Origin: Ascaris suum
Lineage: Eukaryota > Nematoda > Chromadorea > Rhabditida > Ascarididae
Assembly (NCBI GenBank): GCA_013433145.1
Contig: CM024189.1
Location: 6,440,001 to 6,504,000, forward strand
DNA length: 64,000 nucleotides
Reading direction: 5' to 3'
The stretch's first letter is position 1. Each line of letters starts with the position of its first letter. Below, piece after piece: positions 49,561-61,663 of the stretch. The position numbers and the translations under genes were made by a program. The notes beneath the pieces are model-generated. The model worked only from the letters and a program-made list of their open reading frames with translations, ran no database searches and was not told the DNA's origin.

Positions 49561-52457
49561 GCGGATTGCTTCCAACATTGTTTGCTTTGAGTTGTGCTTA
49601 TTATGGCTAACAAAGTTGTGTTCGAACTGGATTATGATGTTTTAAACTTCAAAATTCTACTTGTTTATTTTGCTGCAATCGCACCGTAGAAGCGATCCGC
49701 TGGCACAGTATGGTAATCAGCCAATATATTTTGGTTTCGGCTTGGGTTGGGTGGCGCACCATTCGAAATATTATTTTACCGTTTTTGAACATTTCATTCG
49801 AATATTTTGATGAGCCGGCTTATAAGTTTATCATAGCCCGGAAAGAACTTTTCGCCGTTTGAAAACTCGCGAAAAAGTTTAATCCTTCAGATTTTTTGAC
49901 GATCTACATGTTAGAGAAATTCTTTGTTCGCCCAAAATATCAGTTTTGACTTGCATATGTCATTTGCAATCCTCCTCTCCTCCATCCTTCCTACTCAACG
50001 AATCTTTCAGGTGACAGTTTTCTGGAAGTATAGATCAGTGGCAAATATAATCTTAGATCGCATTACAATATCACTCAAGACAGACTAATCGATTTTTGCA
50101 CGATTGAGAGGATGATGATTCGCGAATATTTTGCTAAACGCTCATCTACATTCAACGTAATGGCTAAAGCGCCAAATAGTTTTCATACTCTTCGCATAGT
50201 GCAATATGAAAAATGATCTATTTCAATTTCTCCTTGAGATCATAGAGCCGGCATAAGATCATGAAGTTCTGCTGAGGTCGTTCACAACCTCTATAAAAGT
50301 CTTCAGTACTTATTGTCGAGAAGGTTTTTTATTCTTGTTGTTTATGTTCTTGACGTCTGTCTTCACACTCTGCTTTCATAACCCTTTCATTTGGTCAGAT
50401 GGGCTGATCTTACTGAAGATGTTTTCGTATATATTCTCGATATCTTTTTTATACTTATTGAAGGTTGAGTACAGCACAGTTATCGTAATGTTTGCATTAG
50501 ATGAAAACTATGCTCGCAAAATGCTCAATTAGCAGGAAAGAACAATGAAGTTTATCATGCTGCATTTCAATCGCATTAAAGAAATAACATTAGATGAAAA
50601 CTATGCTCACTTTTCAGTCGCAGTTATAGTGGAGACATAACGGTAGCACCATGAAGGGAATGAATAGGAGAGGAAGATGTTCATAACGCAAAAAGTAGAG
50701 GAAGAATAGATATGCAACTACCATAGCAGCCGAACACTTCGATACCTTTTTCAAATTGCAGTGTGAAGTCAGGCTGATTATCATCGCTCATATTCAAGCT
50801 GAAGTATTTCGCGAGTAATGAACTAATGAGTGGAGACAGTGGCATAATATGCACTCATTGTTATGAAGAAAGGTTGCTAAAGAAATAATATTATCATATT
50901 TGACATCTCTAAAGGTTACAAGATTGCGCAACTTTCGTTATCCCACTTTTTCCTATAAATAACACAGTACTACTTGTTTATCTTTAAATGTTAAAGTGGT
51001 TTTATATGTGAGTAACTGGAGGTTACAAATTAGGTACTCTAACGAAAGATACATGTATTATCTGACCATCAACCACATGATCCCGCTCTAATATATGGAC
51101 GTTGCACTAGCAGACAAACGAATCTTGCCATTAGTAAATGTGAAATATTGTTAAGCAATTCTAATACTCAGCTTTCGTCTATCATTAATGCTTTCGGGTT
51201 CTTAGAGATATAGAAGTTGTATCAGATGAGTGATTATATTTAACTCACCTTAACGACGGAACAGGTAACGTCGTAAAATTTATAGAACATTTTTAATGCA
51301 ATCGCTTCAACAACATTTCATGAAGCGTTTTCTTGAACCTCATTGATTCAGCCACACGAGAATTAAGCGATGACTGTCATAGTTTCTTTTAGCGGACAAG
51401 CAATTGTGCACACTTACGGAATTTTCATGGGAAACGTCAATGTCGGCTACTAGATTTGTTAAATGTTGCTGCTCCCAACATTGCAACTATAGTTGGCTAC
51501 TCGAAAGTGAAAATGCAAATTGCGAAGTTTAAAACCATATCTTCCGCTGTGCAATGAATGAGATTTTCTAAAAGTCAAAAATATTAGCAAGAATTGTAAA
51601 AGAAATAAAGTCCTTATATTGGTAAAATAAGCTGCTGTTAGAACATTATAAACAAGCTGGAAGTAGAGCAGGTGAAATAATTTGAATTTAGTTTGTATTT
51701 TGTGATTGGGCCTACCTCACTGATTTATTGGCATCGTTGCGGTACTGCTCACGCTCACACGCTTGCGACCACCAGCGTAGTTAACAAATACGAACAGTGT
51801 TTGTTTTTTTCTGAGTAGATTGAGTGTGCTCCAATTATTGTTGAACTAACAAATGAGGAATATTCATACTCAATTTAAGCACTACCTCGCACAAGTGCTG
51901 AGAGCACCTGGTGAATCAGATTTTGGTTGCTTGTTTAGGCAAATGTTTTCTTCTCTATCGTCGATTTGAATATTCCTTCTTTAAACTGTTGTAGATTCAG
52001 CTTTATTGTATGCTTAAAGTTACAGTTCTAGGTGAATATTTAGATCTGTCAACCGTAAACGTCTATATTTGCATTAATTTTTGCATCGCAATGTATAATT
52101 TGTTCGTCATGATTTTTACACAGTATGTCCTGCGAAAGCGACTGGCTGGATCTAGTTAGGTATAATTCTTGACTTTGAGAAGGATTCAGTTGGGTGCACT
52201 AGTTATTTGATAAGTTCTGGGTCCTCTTTAACATCAAAACTCGACGATTTCCGAGGCCACTTTTCAAATTTTGAGAGGAAGCGCAATGGAGCAAGTGTGC
52301 AGAGTCAAAATGCGTTACGAGTAACGAATGAGTTAGTAAGCGTTATTCAGTTCTACGCTTCTTGATAAGGCTTGTACGAATATGCTAAGAATATTAGAAT
52401 ACACCGCTAGGCGAGTATGTATTGTTTGACAACGATGCGTTGTTCATTGCAATGCAG
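49561..52457. other. Stretch without a recognised gene
   Basis: AT-rich sequence after the mariner remnant. It contains one 21-base direct repeat (listed separately) and scattered chance open frames such as 50335-50532. Nothing else was recognised. Confidence 0.5.
50495..50608. repeat. 21-base direct repeat pair
   Basis: CATTAGATGAAAACTATGCT followed by C occurs at 50495-50515 and again at 50588-50608, 93 bases apart and identical. A diverged relative (TTAGATGAAAATTAC) occurs near 42987. Function unknown. Confidence 0.85.
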
Positions 52458-52669
52458 GGAAGGCAATGCGACAGCTAGGAAAAACAAGACTACTGCAACT
52501 ATCGTTCGATCGAGCGGCAGCACACGAACACTCGTCACATTTTCAATTCAATTTTGAGGCGACTTTGACAGATAAAAGTTCGCTGAAATGCGAAGAAAAG
52601 CTACCAATCGAAAAAAATGTTCGTCCGGAAGGCGATTCAGATTTAGAATTCAACCAATCCACTAATTAG
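52458..52669 (+). other. Possible terminal exon with poly(A) signal, unassigned
   Basis: After an AATGCAG acceptor (ends 52457) a frame runs 70 codons to a TAG stop at 52667-52669. It contains AMRQLGKTRLLQLSFDRAAA and a polar Glu/Asp/Lys-rich end (KLPIEKNVRPEGDSDLEFN). A canonical AATAAA follows at 52710-52715, so the segment looks like the last exon of a plus-strand gene. Candidate upstream exons at 40.6, 44.5 and 47.9 kb could not be chained to it. No family recognised. Confidence 0.33.
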
Positions 52670-52709
52670 TGTATATTATTGCCGATTAGAATAGATATAA
52701 TTGGTTGAA

Positions 52710-52715
52710 AATAAA
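52710..52715 (+). terminator. Canonical AATAAA poly(A) signal
   Basis: AATAAA lies 41 bases after the stop of the open frame ending at 52669, a normal nematode 3' UTR length. It supports that frame being a real last exon, though AATAAA is frequent in AT-rich DNA. Confidence 0.35.
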
Positions 52716-53280
52716 GCTTCCTCACTCAGGGTACCAACAAGTACTGATGAGAAAATAAAAACACGAAAAGAGGGTTTACTCTGGTGCTATGCGCAAAATT
52801 AGGTGAAATATTCAAAAGAGATTTCAAGAATTCTTTGCTTTTCATCCTTCATTTTGGCACAGCAGACGATAAACAGGAAAAAATGAAAGTAGAAATGGAC
52901 GAATGTATAGAAACGCGCTGACGATTCTTGTCTTTTTTTAAACAAATGAGCCGAACAGATGTGACAGATAGCCAAATTTCCCATGCGGCGTACCTAAGGA
53001 TCCTTCGTGTCTCTAACAGTTTTTAAAGCAGATAAGCACCTGAGGAGGCCAATCTCGAATAGGCATAAAAATAGATGGCATCTGACACTGCATGTAGGAT
53101 ATCTTAAGTGTTATCCTTTCGATGAGGCAACAATACAACTGCCGATCGATAGACGATCTGGAAGAGGTGCAAAGCCCTTTAAAATAGTTTCGATCTCGAC
53201 ATTCAGCCTTCATTAATTCTGCTGTAATATACTAGGAAACCAATAAATCTACAAATTATGTCATTAATTCCAAGAAGGCC

Positions 53281-55092
<1,812 letters not shown>

Positions 55093-56999
55093 CACTCAAA
55101 TTGCTGATAAAAATGTAAGTTACGATATTATTGGTAACGGGGTTAATGAACAAATAAGAAACTTCACAAAAATGAGCTGTAGAAGTATTTTATCTAACCA
55201 CTGATACTCAGTGAAGCATCTTCCAGTCACTTTGTCATCTCTTGAAATAACAACTGTAGATTTTGTGATAACTTGAGACTGTAAAAGATTTCAGTATTTT
55301 CACCGAGTACAACACTTTTAATTTTCGAGTTATTTGCCACTTGTCGTTCTTGGACAAATTTTACCGCTTGGCGGTTTGGAGTGAAAGAGGCGCAATTGAT
55401 GAAAAAAAAAAATCGGCTGATTTTGGGCAACTTTTTTTTGAAACTCACGAAATTCCGATCGCATTCTCTTATTGGTTTTCTCGAAAAGCCCGAAATTTGC
55501 AAGTTTCCCCTCTCGGTCGAGTGATGTTTAGGAGGAGACCACAGCGGAAATGAGTTTTCAGGTGGGCACTTACGTAAAATTCTTTTCATGAAAGTAAATT
55601 TATGAATCCTCATCTTGTTTGTTCTTGCTCGATCCATCTACTATTAGTCTGAGCTACATTTGCATTATTATTTTCGGTCTAGAGATTATCTAAAAGCCGA
55701 TTAGCATCAACTCCAACTCTAGCTCCACCTATAACTCTAACTCATATTTCTCGGCCGTCTAAATAAACCGTAAAAATTGCTGTTCACATATGAGTACCAC
55801 AGATTGTAGCACTCTCAACAAAAATGTTCTGACCATAACAAATTTTTTATGGCAAATTAGTATTAGCATGGCATTACTATTATTTCAGCAAAGATAACCA
55901 CGAAAACCTTTTCTCCACGACACGAATCAATTTATGATGTTCTGTGATCATCGCTGAAAGCGACCGATGCACCTCGAAACAAATTTTTATAAATTGAGCC
56001 ATATTCCGATTATACTGTCGTACATTTTCGAATATCACAGATCACATGTGCTTCTGAAATTCTAAAATTTCATTGGCAATGTTGAAATTAAAAATTTTTG
56101 AGAATTATACTCGGAAATGGCGACAAAGCTATCATTGATTGTTTACATGCGAAGGCTTCACATTTCTCTCAGAATTCGTGCGCTTTTTTGTCGCAGATTA
56201 CATTTTGCGTTGTTGACTGCTGAGTGCGGACAAGAGTTTTATTTGCGTTGTCGGTTTTTTCTGCTACTCAGCAACGAACAATGTTAGAAGGTGAATTTTA
56301 TTCATTAGTGCATCGAAGAGATCGGATCGTTGAGCCGACTAGGGTTAATTGTCTGGCTTAAATCGAAAGACAGTGATTTCTTGGGTTGATCCTCATCCCC
56401 GTATACAAAATCTCTTTCGATTTGTAATCAGAAAATATGCTGCAGGCATATTAAAGCATTTAAAGCGTATTTTGAGGCGTCCGAATGAAAGTTGACATGT
56501 AATAGTTTTATCAGATTGAGGCCTCGTTGTGACGGAATTCAGAGACGAGTGATAAAATAAATCCTCAATCGCCCAACATCATCTACTTCTTATCACTTCT
56601 TATTTCTTATAAAACTAATCAGGCCCCAGACTGAATTTTCTGTGAGTTGTATATGAAATGTCATCTCATACAGAAGTCCTGTAGCTATATGGAACGTCGT
56701 GCCACTAAAACCAATAAATCATTCAAAACCAGCAGAGAGTTATGTTTTAGATTATTGAAGAATCTTTGTGAATGCTCGATTTTTGCTTTAAACAATTATA
56801 AGCGATCATCATATCCTGATGTTGCTTATGCAGAACGATCAAACAATTTCAAGAGTTGATTAACGTGTTAAATGGTAAATAGGAATGAATTAACAAGCCA
56901 CTAGATTGTTAGAGTGATATTGATGAAGCAACAAATAGCATCGTTTTCGAAGAATTTTTTTCAAAAATTTGCGGTTTTATTACGTTGGTACATTTGAAT
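55093..56999. other. Upstream region of the calmodulin-like gene
   Basis: A 136-codon minus-strand frame (55227-55637) and a 70-codon plus-strand frame overlap at 55.3-55.6 kb without a recognisable domain. A short ATG-leading segment near 56281 (ATGTTAGAAG|GTGAAT) could be a noncoding or alternative first exon of the downstream gene. The promoter of that gene should lie here; no specific site was identified. Confidence 0.35.
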
Positions 57000-57013
57000 T
57001 TTTATTTTCGCAG
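57000..57013 (+). promoter_or_regulatory. Candidate trans-splice acceptor of the calmodulin-like gene
   Basis: TTTTATTTTCGCAG ends at 57013, 22 bases before the ATG at 57036. The short leader and strong pyrimidine-rich acceptor fit spliced-leader addition. A cis-spliced upstream noncoding exon would look the same. Confidence 0.5.
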
Positions 57014-57035
57014 GTGATTTGAGCCACGAACGAGA

Positions 57036-60000
57036 ATGTCAACAGTTTACAACAGAACGATTAATAATCTTCTTCAACGAAGTGAAGAGGTGAGAGTTTT
57101 TCTTCTCTTATTAGAACCGGAGTTGTTACATAGCAAGTTTTTCCTCATGATACAACTCCATTTTATGAGACTTTATGCTTATTTTCGATTTCTTCTTTGT
57201 GTTGTCCTCTTCCCTTTGTTCAGTTATTTTAACTAACAAAATGAAAGTATATTAATAATACGCTCTCATCGCTGTTTCAGATAAACTACTTTCTTCAGCA
57301 GTAGTCTATTTCGATATTTTAATCCCATACTTAGATACTCAGTGAATCTTTCTATGTTGTTGCTTTCGGTTATTTCAAACTTTCGTCCAAAGGCCTTTTC
57401 GTTCCAACTATTAACCTCTAACATAATAAACTAAAACTTCATCCGCTGACCTGGAGCGATAACGCCGCTTTCTCAACTGTGGCAATCTTTACTGAAAGCT
57501 CTAGCCTTTGAAATTAGAATTCTTTGTTTCGCTGGGGTTGCCTCGCTAATTTATATCCCCATGCAATTAAATTTTCTCTTGCCAGGTAAGCAGCTGGAAA
57601 ACTTGTTCGAGGTAATCAAAGAACTGCTGGAGTTTGATCGCTTGAACCGCAATCTGGCTTGCGAATATTTTTTATGCCAACGATTGAACACAACTTGGCA
57701 TCGGGGAAGAGAGCGCTATTTTTTATTAGACTCTTTTTTTGAGGTGTTTCTGCGATTGAATACCCGTCAATTATGATGACCGCGAACCTCCAAAACGGGG
57801 TCTTCTTTCCGATTTTAGCAAAGGACGACCCCAGAAAAAGGCAGAAAACAATATGATGAAACGCACAGCTGCTAAAAGCACAAGAAGCAATCCTATGCTG
57901 ATTCATATTAAGGTTGGCTTATGCTCAAACCCCGATGGATGATCAGCTGCTTCGCTTTACCGAGATCGCAAATGAGCACTGTTGGGACGCTATAGCAGCA
58001 AATAATATGCATTTACAATGAGTCACGTTTCACGTTGCAAATTAAAGCTAACCAAAAGCTATTTGGATAAGAGATTAAACAACAGACTGGTGTTGTGTAT
58101 CTACTTAGAGCTGAAGCTTTAACGCTTGAAAATGCAAATTGTCGAAATCTGTGCGTTTACTTCACTTTACGTCGAATGATTCAAAATGAGACGGAATAGT
58201 TTAGAGGCAGAGAATTGTTTCGAAATTTGGATGTGTTAAATTACAGCTTCAAAGTTTTAGACAATACCTCAAACAGTTCATGGTGATCTTTAGAAGATAA
58301 TATAGTTTTTTTTTATTCATTTTTCTGTGTCATACAAGATAATCAATTGACTGTATGCAAATACAGGTAATCAGTCAGCTAACAAATCAAGAAATAGATG
58401 AATTTCGAGAAGCCTTCATGCTCTTTGATAAGGTAATTTTTTCATGTGAATTGTTTTTCACCAAAATTTTTAGTGAATTTAAGTGAGATAGAGGAACTTT
58501 ATGGAAATTCATTATTGTATTGCTAGTTTTCGTGCTGCCGCATTCAAAACACTGAAATTGTGACAGTAAAGTCGGCAACAATATTATTGTAATGCAACTC
58601 ACCGAAAATGAAATTAAAATTTCTCAACGGGATAATATACTCAAAAAGCGCTACAAATATCCGGCCAGTGAAGAAGGAAATACAATTTCTTTTTGATTCT
58701 TCCTTATCGAATTGGAGTATTTGTCAACAAGAACATGGCAATGCGTTCGTTGGGATAGAAATCAAAATCGAGAAATTTTAGGCCGATAATTTTCTAAACA
58801 ATTTTACTGAACTAAGCAAACACCTCATCGACATTATGACGGTGTATTATTTCTAATAGTTTTCTGCAATCGAGTTATACTCTTTAAAGCATCTTTTCTT
58901 CGAAAGCAACAGATGACGATAAAAAGCGTTCAATCCTCGCTGCAAAACAAAAAAAAATGAAATGTTTATGCGACATTTCAACTACATTTTGTATCGTTAT
59001 AAACGTAACCATGAAAAAGTAGTATCCCATTGACAGCGAAAATTTTCTTCATTAAGCAGATATATAATCCAAGTATACATGAAGTCAATCATATTGTGGG
59101 TCAGAAAGTATTCAGGATGCCAACGGAACAATTTCAACCAAAGAACTGGGAGTTGCGATGCGCTCGTTGGGACAGAATCCGACCGAGCAGGTACGCTTAG
59201 TGAATGTAATGCAAAAGTGCGCACTCTTCAAAATTTTCTATAGTGATTTGGACTTTTGGGAAAATCAAAGCTGCGGGCACTAAGCCAATAACAAAAGCTT
59301 CAAAATTAACTAGAATAATGCCAACAGATCATCACGCAGAAATGCTTTTCTCGCCTCCTTATTACATTCACTTCTGCGCAGTACGCACAATTTTCCAGAT
59401 TTTATGACAGCGGCAAATTTCATTGCCGTAAACGCATCTCAAAGAACGCTTCTTGCATAATTTAAAAATAATACTTCTGCATCTTTTACTTCATTAAAAA
59501 CCTTATTTGAAAATATTATATGCAGAAAAAAGTTAAATAAGCGTGTTCTTTCTTAATATAACTGAAGAAATTTCCTGCCTAATGATGATGCTCTAAGTAA
59601 ATTAGTGTTCATTCACTACATTGTATATGTTCAGTAACTATGCTGGCTATATTATTCGACAACTGTATCTCTTCTATGAACAGCGCTTACCCTGTGAAGT
59701 TGATTCTGCCCTCAATGACACTTGCTGATAATTTCCTCATTCATGTAGCTTTGCACCAATATTTGAATGATAACGTTTCCAGCTAGCCTTATGAAAATAA
59801 TTTTACGTAGAAAGAGCGTGAAAGCTGTATAGATATGTAAAAAATTTGCTTGTAAGATCCACTCGATGATTTTAAAAATATCGAAATTTAGGAGATTCTT
59901 GAAATAATAAATGAGGTTGACATCGATGGCAATGGCCAAGTGGAATTCCCTGAGTTCTGCGTGATGATGAAGAGAATTATGAAGGAGACCGATCAAGAAA

Positions 60001-61663
60001 TGATACGAGAGGCGTTTCGTGTTTTCGATAAAGACGGTAATGGAGTGATCACCGAACAGGAGTTTCGATATTTTATGGTGAGTCGCCCATAAAACCCTAT
60101 ATATTGGATAGTAGTTTTTTGTCTCCATTTGCTTGAGAGTGAATGGGTGAATTTAAGCTTAAACGGACTCGGGTTGTATATTAAAATTCTATAATAGATT
60201 CATTATAATATTAAACAAAAAGAGTATCGTAATAAAATGCGCATTTAAGTGAATGGTGAATGGGAAAAGATAGTCATCCCCTTCCAGTCGTTCTGCACTT
60301 CCTCTTCCTACATCACGCTATCGCCTAAAACAATGTCTATTCTCCAGTTAATCACATTCAATTGACTAAAAAGAAGTAAATTTGAACAAAAATCTAGGTA
60401 TTAGAGTAGATCTTGGCCGAATCATCGTGATTCTGTCCCACTGACCTTCACCAGGATCGCTTAGAAAACGGCAATACTGTTGTGATATTTCGAAAGAAAT
60501 TCAGGACATCTACTCCGTTGCATTAGCAGTGACGATATTTTACATCACAAACTAGAGCTTAATATGTTTGAAGTGCTTGATGCGACGACGAATATAATTG
60601 ATTCGAATGATTTAATGTTCAAAAAACAATTGCCCAGAAATACGAATCGTTTAGGCAAAATTGAGTAATTTTTTCCACTGAAACTCAACAGAAATCACAT
60701 TCGGCATGTGTTCAATTATGTCTAAGCAAGGCTCTTAAAATTATGGATATTTAAGCATAAAAGCGATGAGATGCAAAGAATATTTTCTGGTCGATTAGTT
60801 GAAATGTTTATTCAAAAATGTTGGAAGCATGATTTCCCAATCTCATAAAAAGTTAATCACGATCTCAGGTTCATATGGGGATGCAATTCGGTGAGGAAGA
60901 AGTTGACGAGATGATGCGAGAAATTGACGTCGACGGTAATTGTGTTTTATTTATTAAACAGTGCTGACCAAGAATTTTTACAATTGCGCTCATTTTAACT
61001 TCGTGTAGAAAATCTTCTCGATGCGATTTTCAGTCTCATAGCATGTTAAGTGAAAGTATTGCTCTGTAATGAGTAAACTGTTGTGGTCATTATTATTTCA
61101 TCCTTGATGACATTTAACCTGCAGTCGTAAGGGATTTTTTCTCTCGTTAAAAATTGATGATCATTGTCTATGCTACAGGAAAGTGGAAATTTTAGCTCAA
61201 ATTTTACTTTATATTAGCGATGTTGAAAAAATGGAATAGATTTTTCATTTTCCATTCAAAATTTTCTAAAGAATTGAGTGTTTTTGAAAAACGTAATTTT
61301 TTCGCTTGCTGCAATCTATAAAATTCTCATAGAATGAAATTCTTTCATGAATGACAGCTTTTGAAATACGCTCACAGAAAATAAAACTCAGAAGGTCTAC
61401 ACTACTGAATCGAATATTTTTTATATTTTACTTCATTTTTTTCATTTTAGTTCCTTTCCTTATAACATTCCACATCAGATCGCCCTGATATTTTAAAGGA
61501 TTGAAATATAATGAAAATTGAATTCAAGTAATTCAATTCGGGATTTAAATTACCGCATACTTTTGCTCTTTAATCAGAAAACCATTTAAATTTTGTAGGC
61601 AACGGTGAGATCGACTACGAAGAATTCGTTCAAATAATGAGTGAACATGGCACATTCCGATAA
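57036..61663 (+). CDS. Calmodulin-like Ca2+-binding protein (worm CAL-1/CAL-2 type), complete
   Basis: Ca2+ sensor expected to bind target peptides in the cytosol. Exons 57036-57089, 58367-58432, 59116-59190, 59892-60077, 60869-60935 and 61599-61663 give 170 residues, all junctions in frame. A 23-residue non-calmodulin leader ([18 protein letters not shown] and on) precedes the calmodulin core, longer than the 149 residues of true calmodulin. Four canonical EF-hand loops are visible: [36 protein letters not shown] and [12 protein letters not shown]. Each has acidic residues at positions 1 and 12 and Gly at 6. Signature stretches such as [12 protein letters not shown] and EFRYFMVHMGMQF match the nematode cal genes, as do the exon breaks inside loop 1 and loop 4. 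The end is MSEHGTFR, not the calmodulin MTAK. The start ATG is the first after the acceptor at 57013. A dead copy of part of exon 3 lies in intron 2. Which cal paralogue it is remains unassigned. Confidence 0.93.
58714..58772 (+). pseudogene. Dead duplicate of calmodulin-like exon 3 inside intron 2
   Basis: Translation gives G-V-F-V-N-K then AMRSLG, a stop, then KSKSR. It aligns with the functional exon 3 at 59116-59190 ([19 protein letters not shown]). At DNA level ATGCGTTCGTTGGGATAGAA matches ATGCGCTCGTTGGGACAGAA with two changes, one turning the Gln codon CAG to TAG. Two codons are deleted before AMRSLG. It lies about 400 bases upstream of the functional exon and has no usable frame. Confidence 0.75.

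Noticed and set aside
57561..57776. Extra exon of the calmodulin-like gene after CTTGCCAG
   Set aside because: In the required phase it hits a stop within ten codons, and exon 57036-57089 joins 58367-58432 directly in frame.
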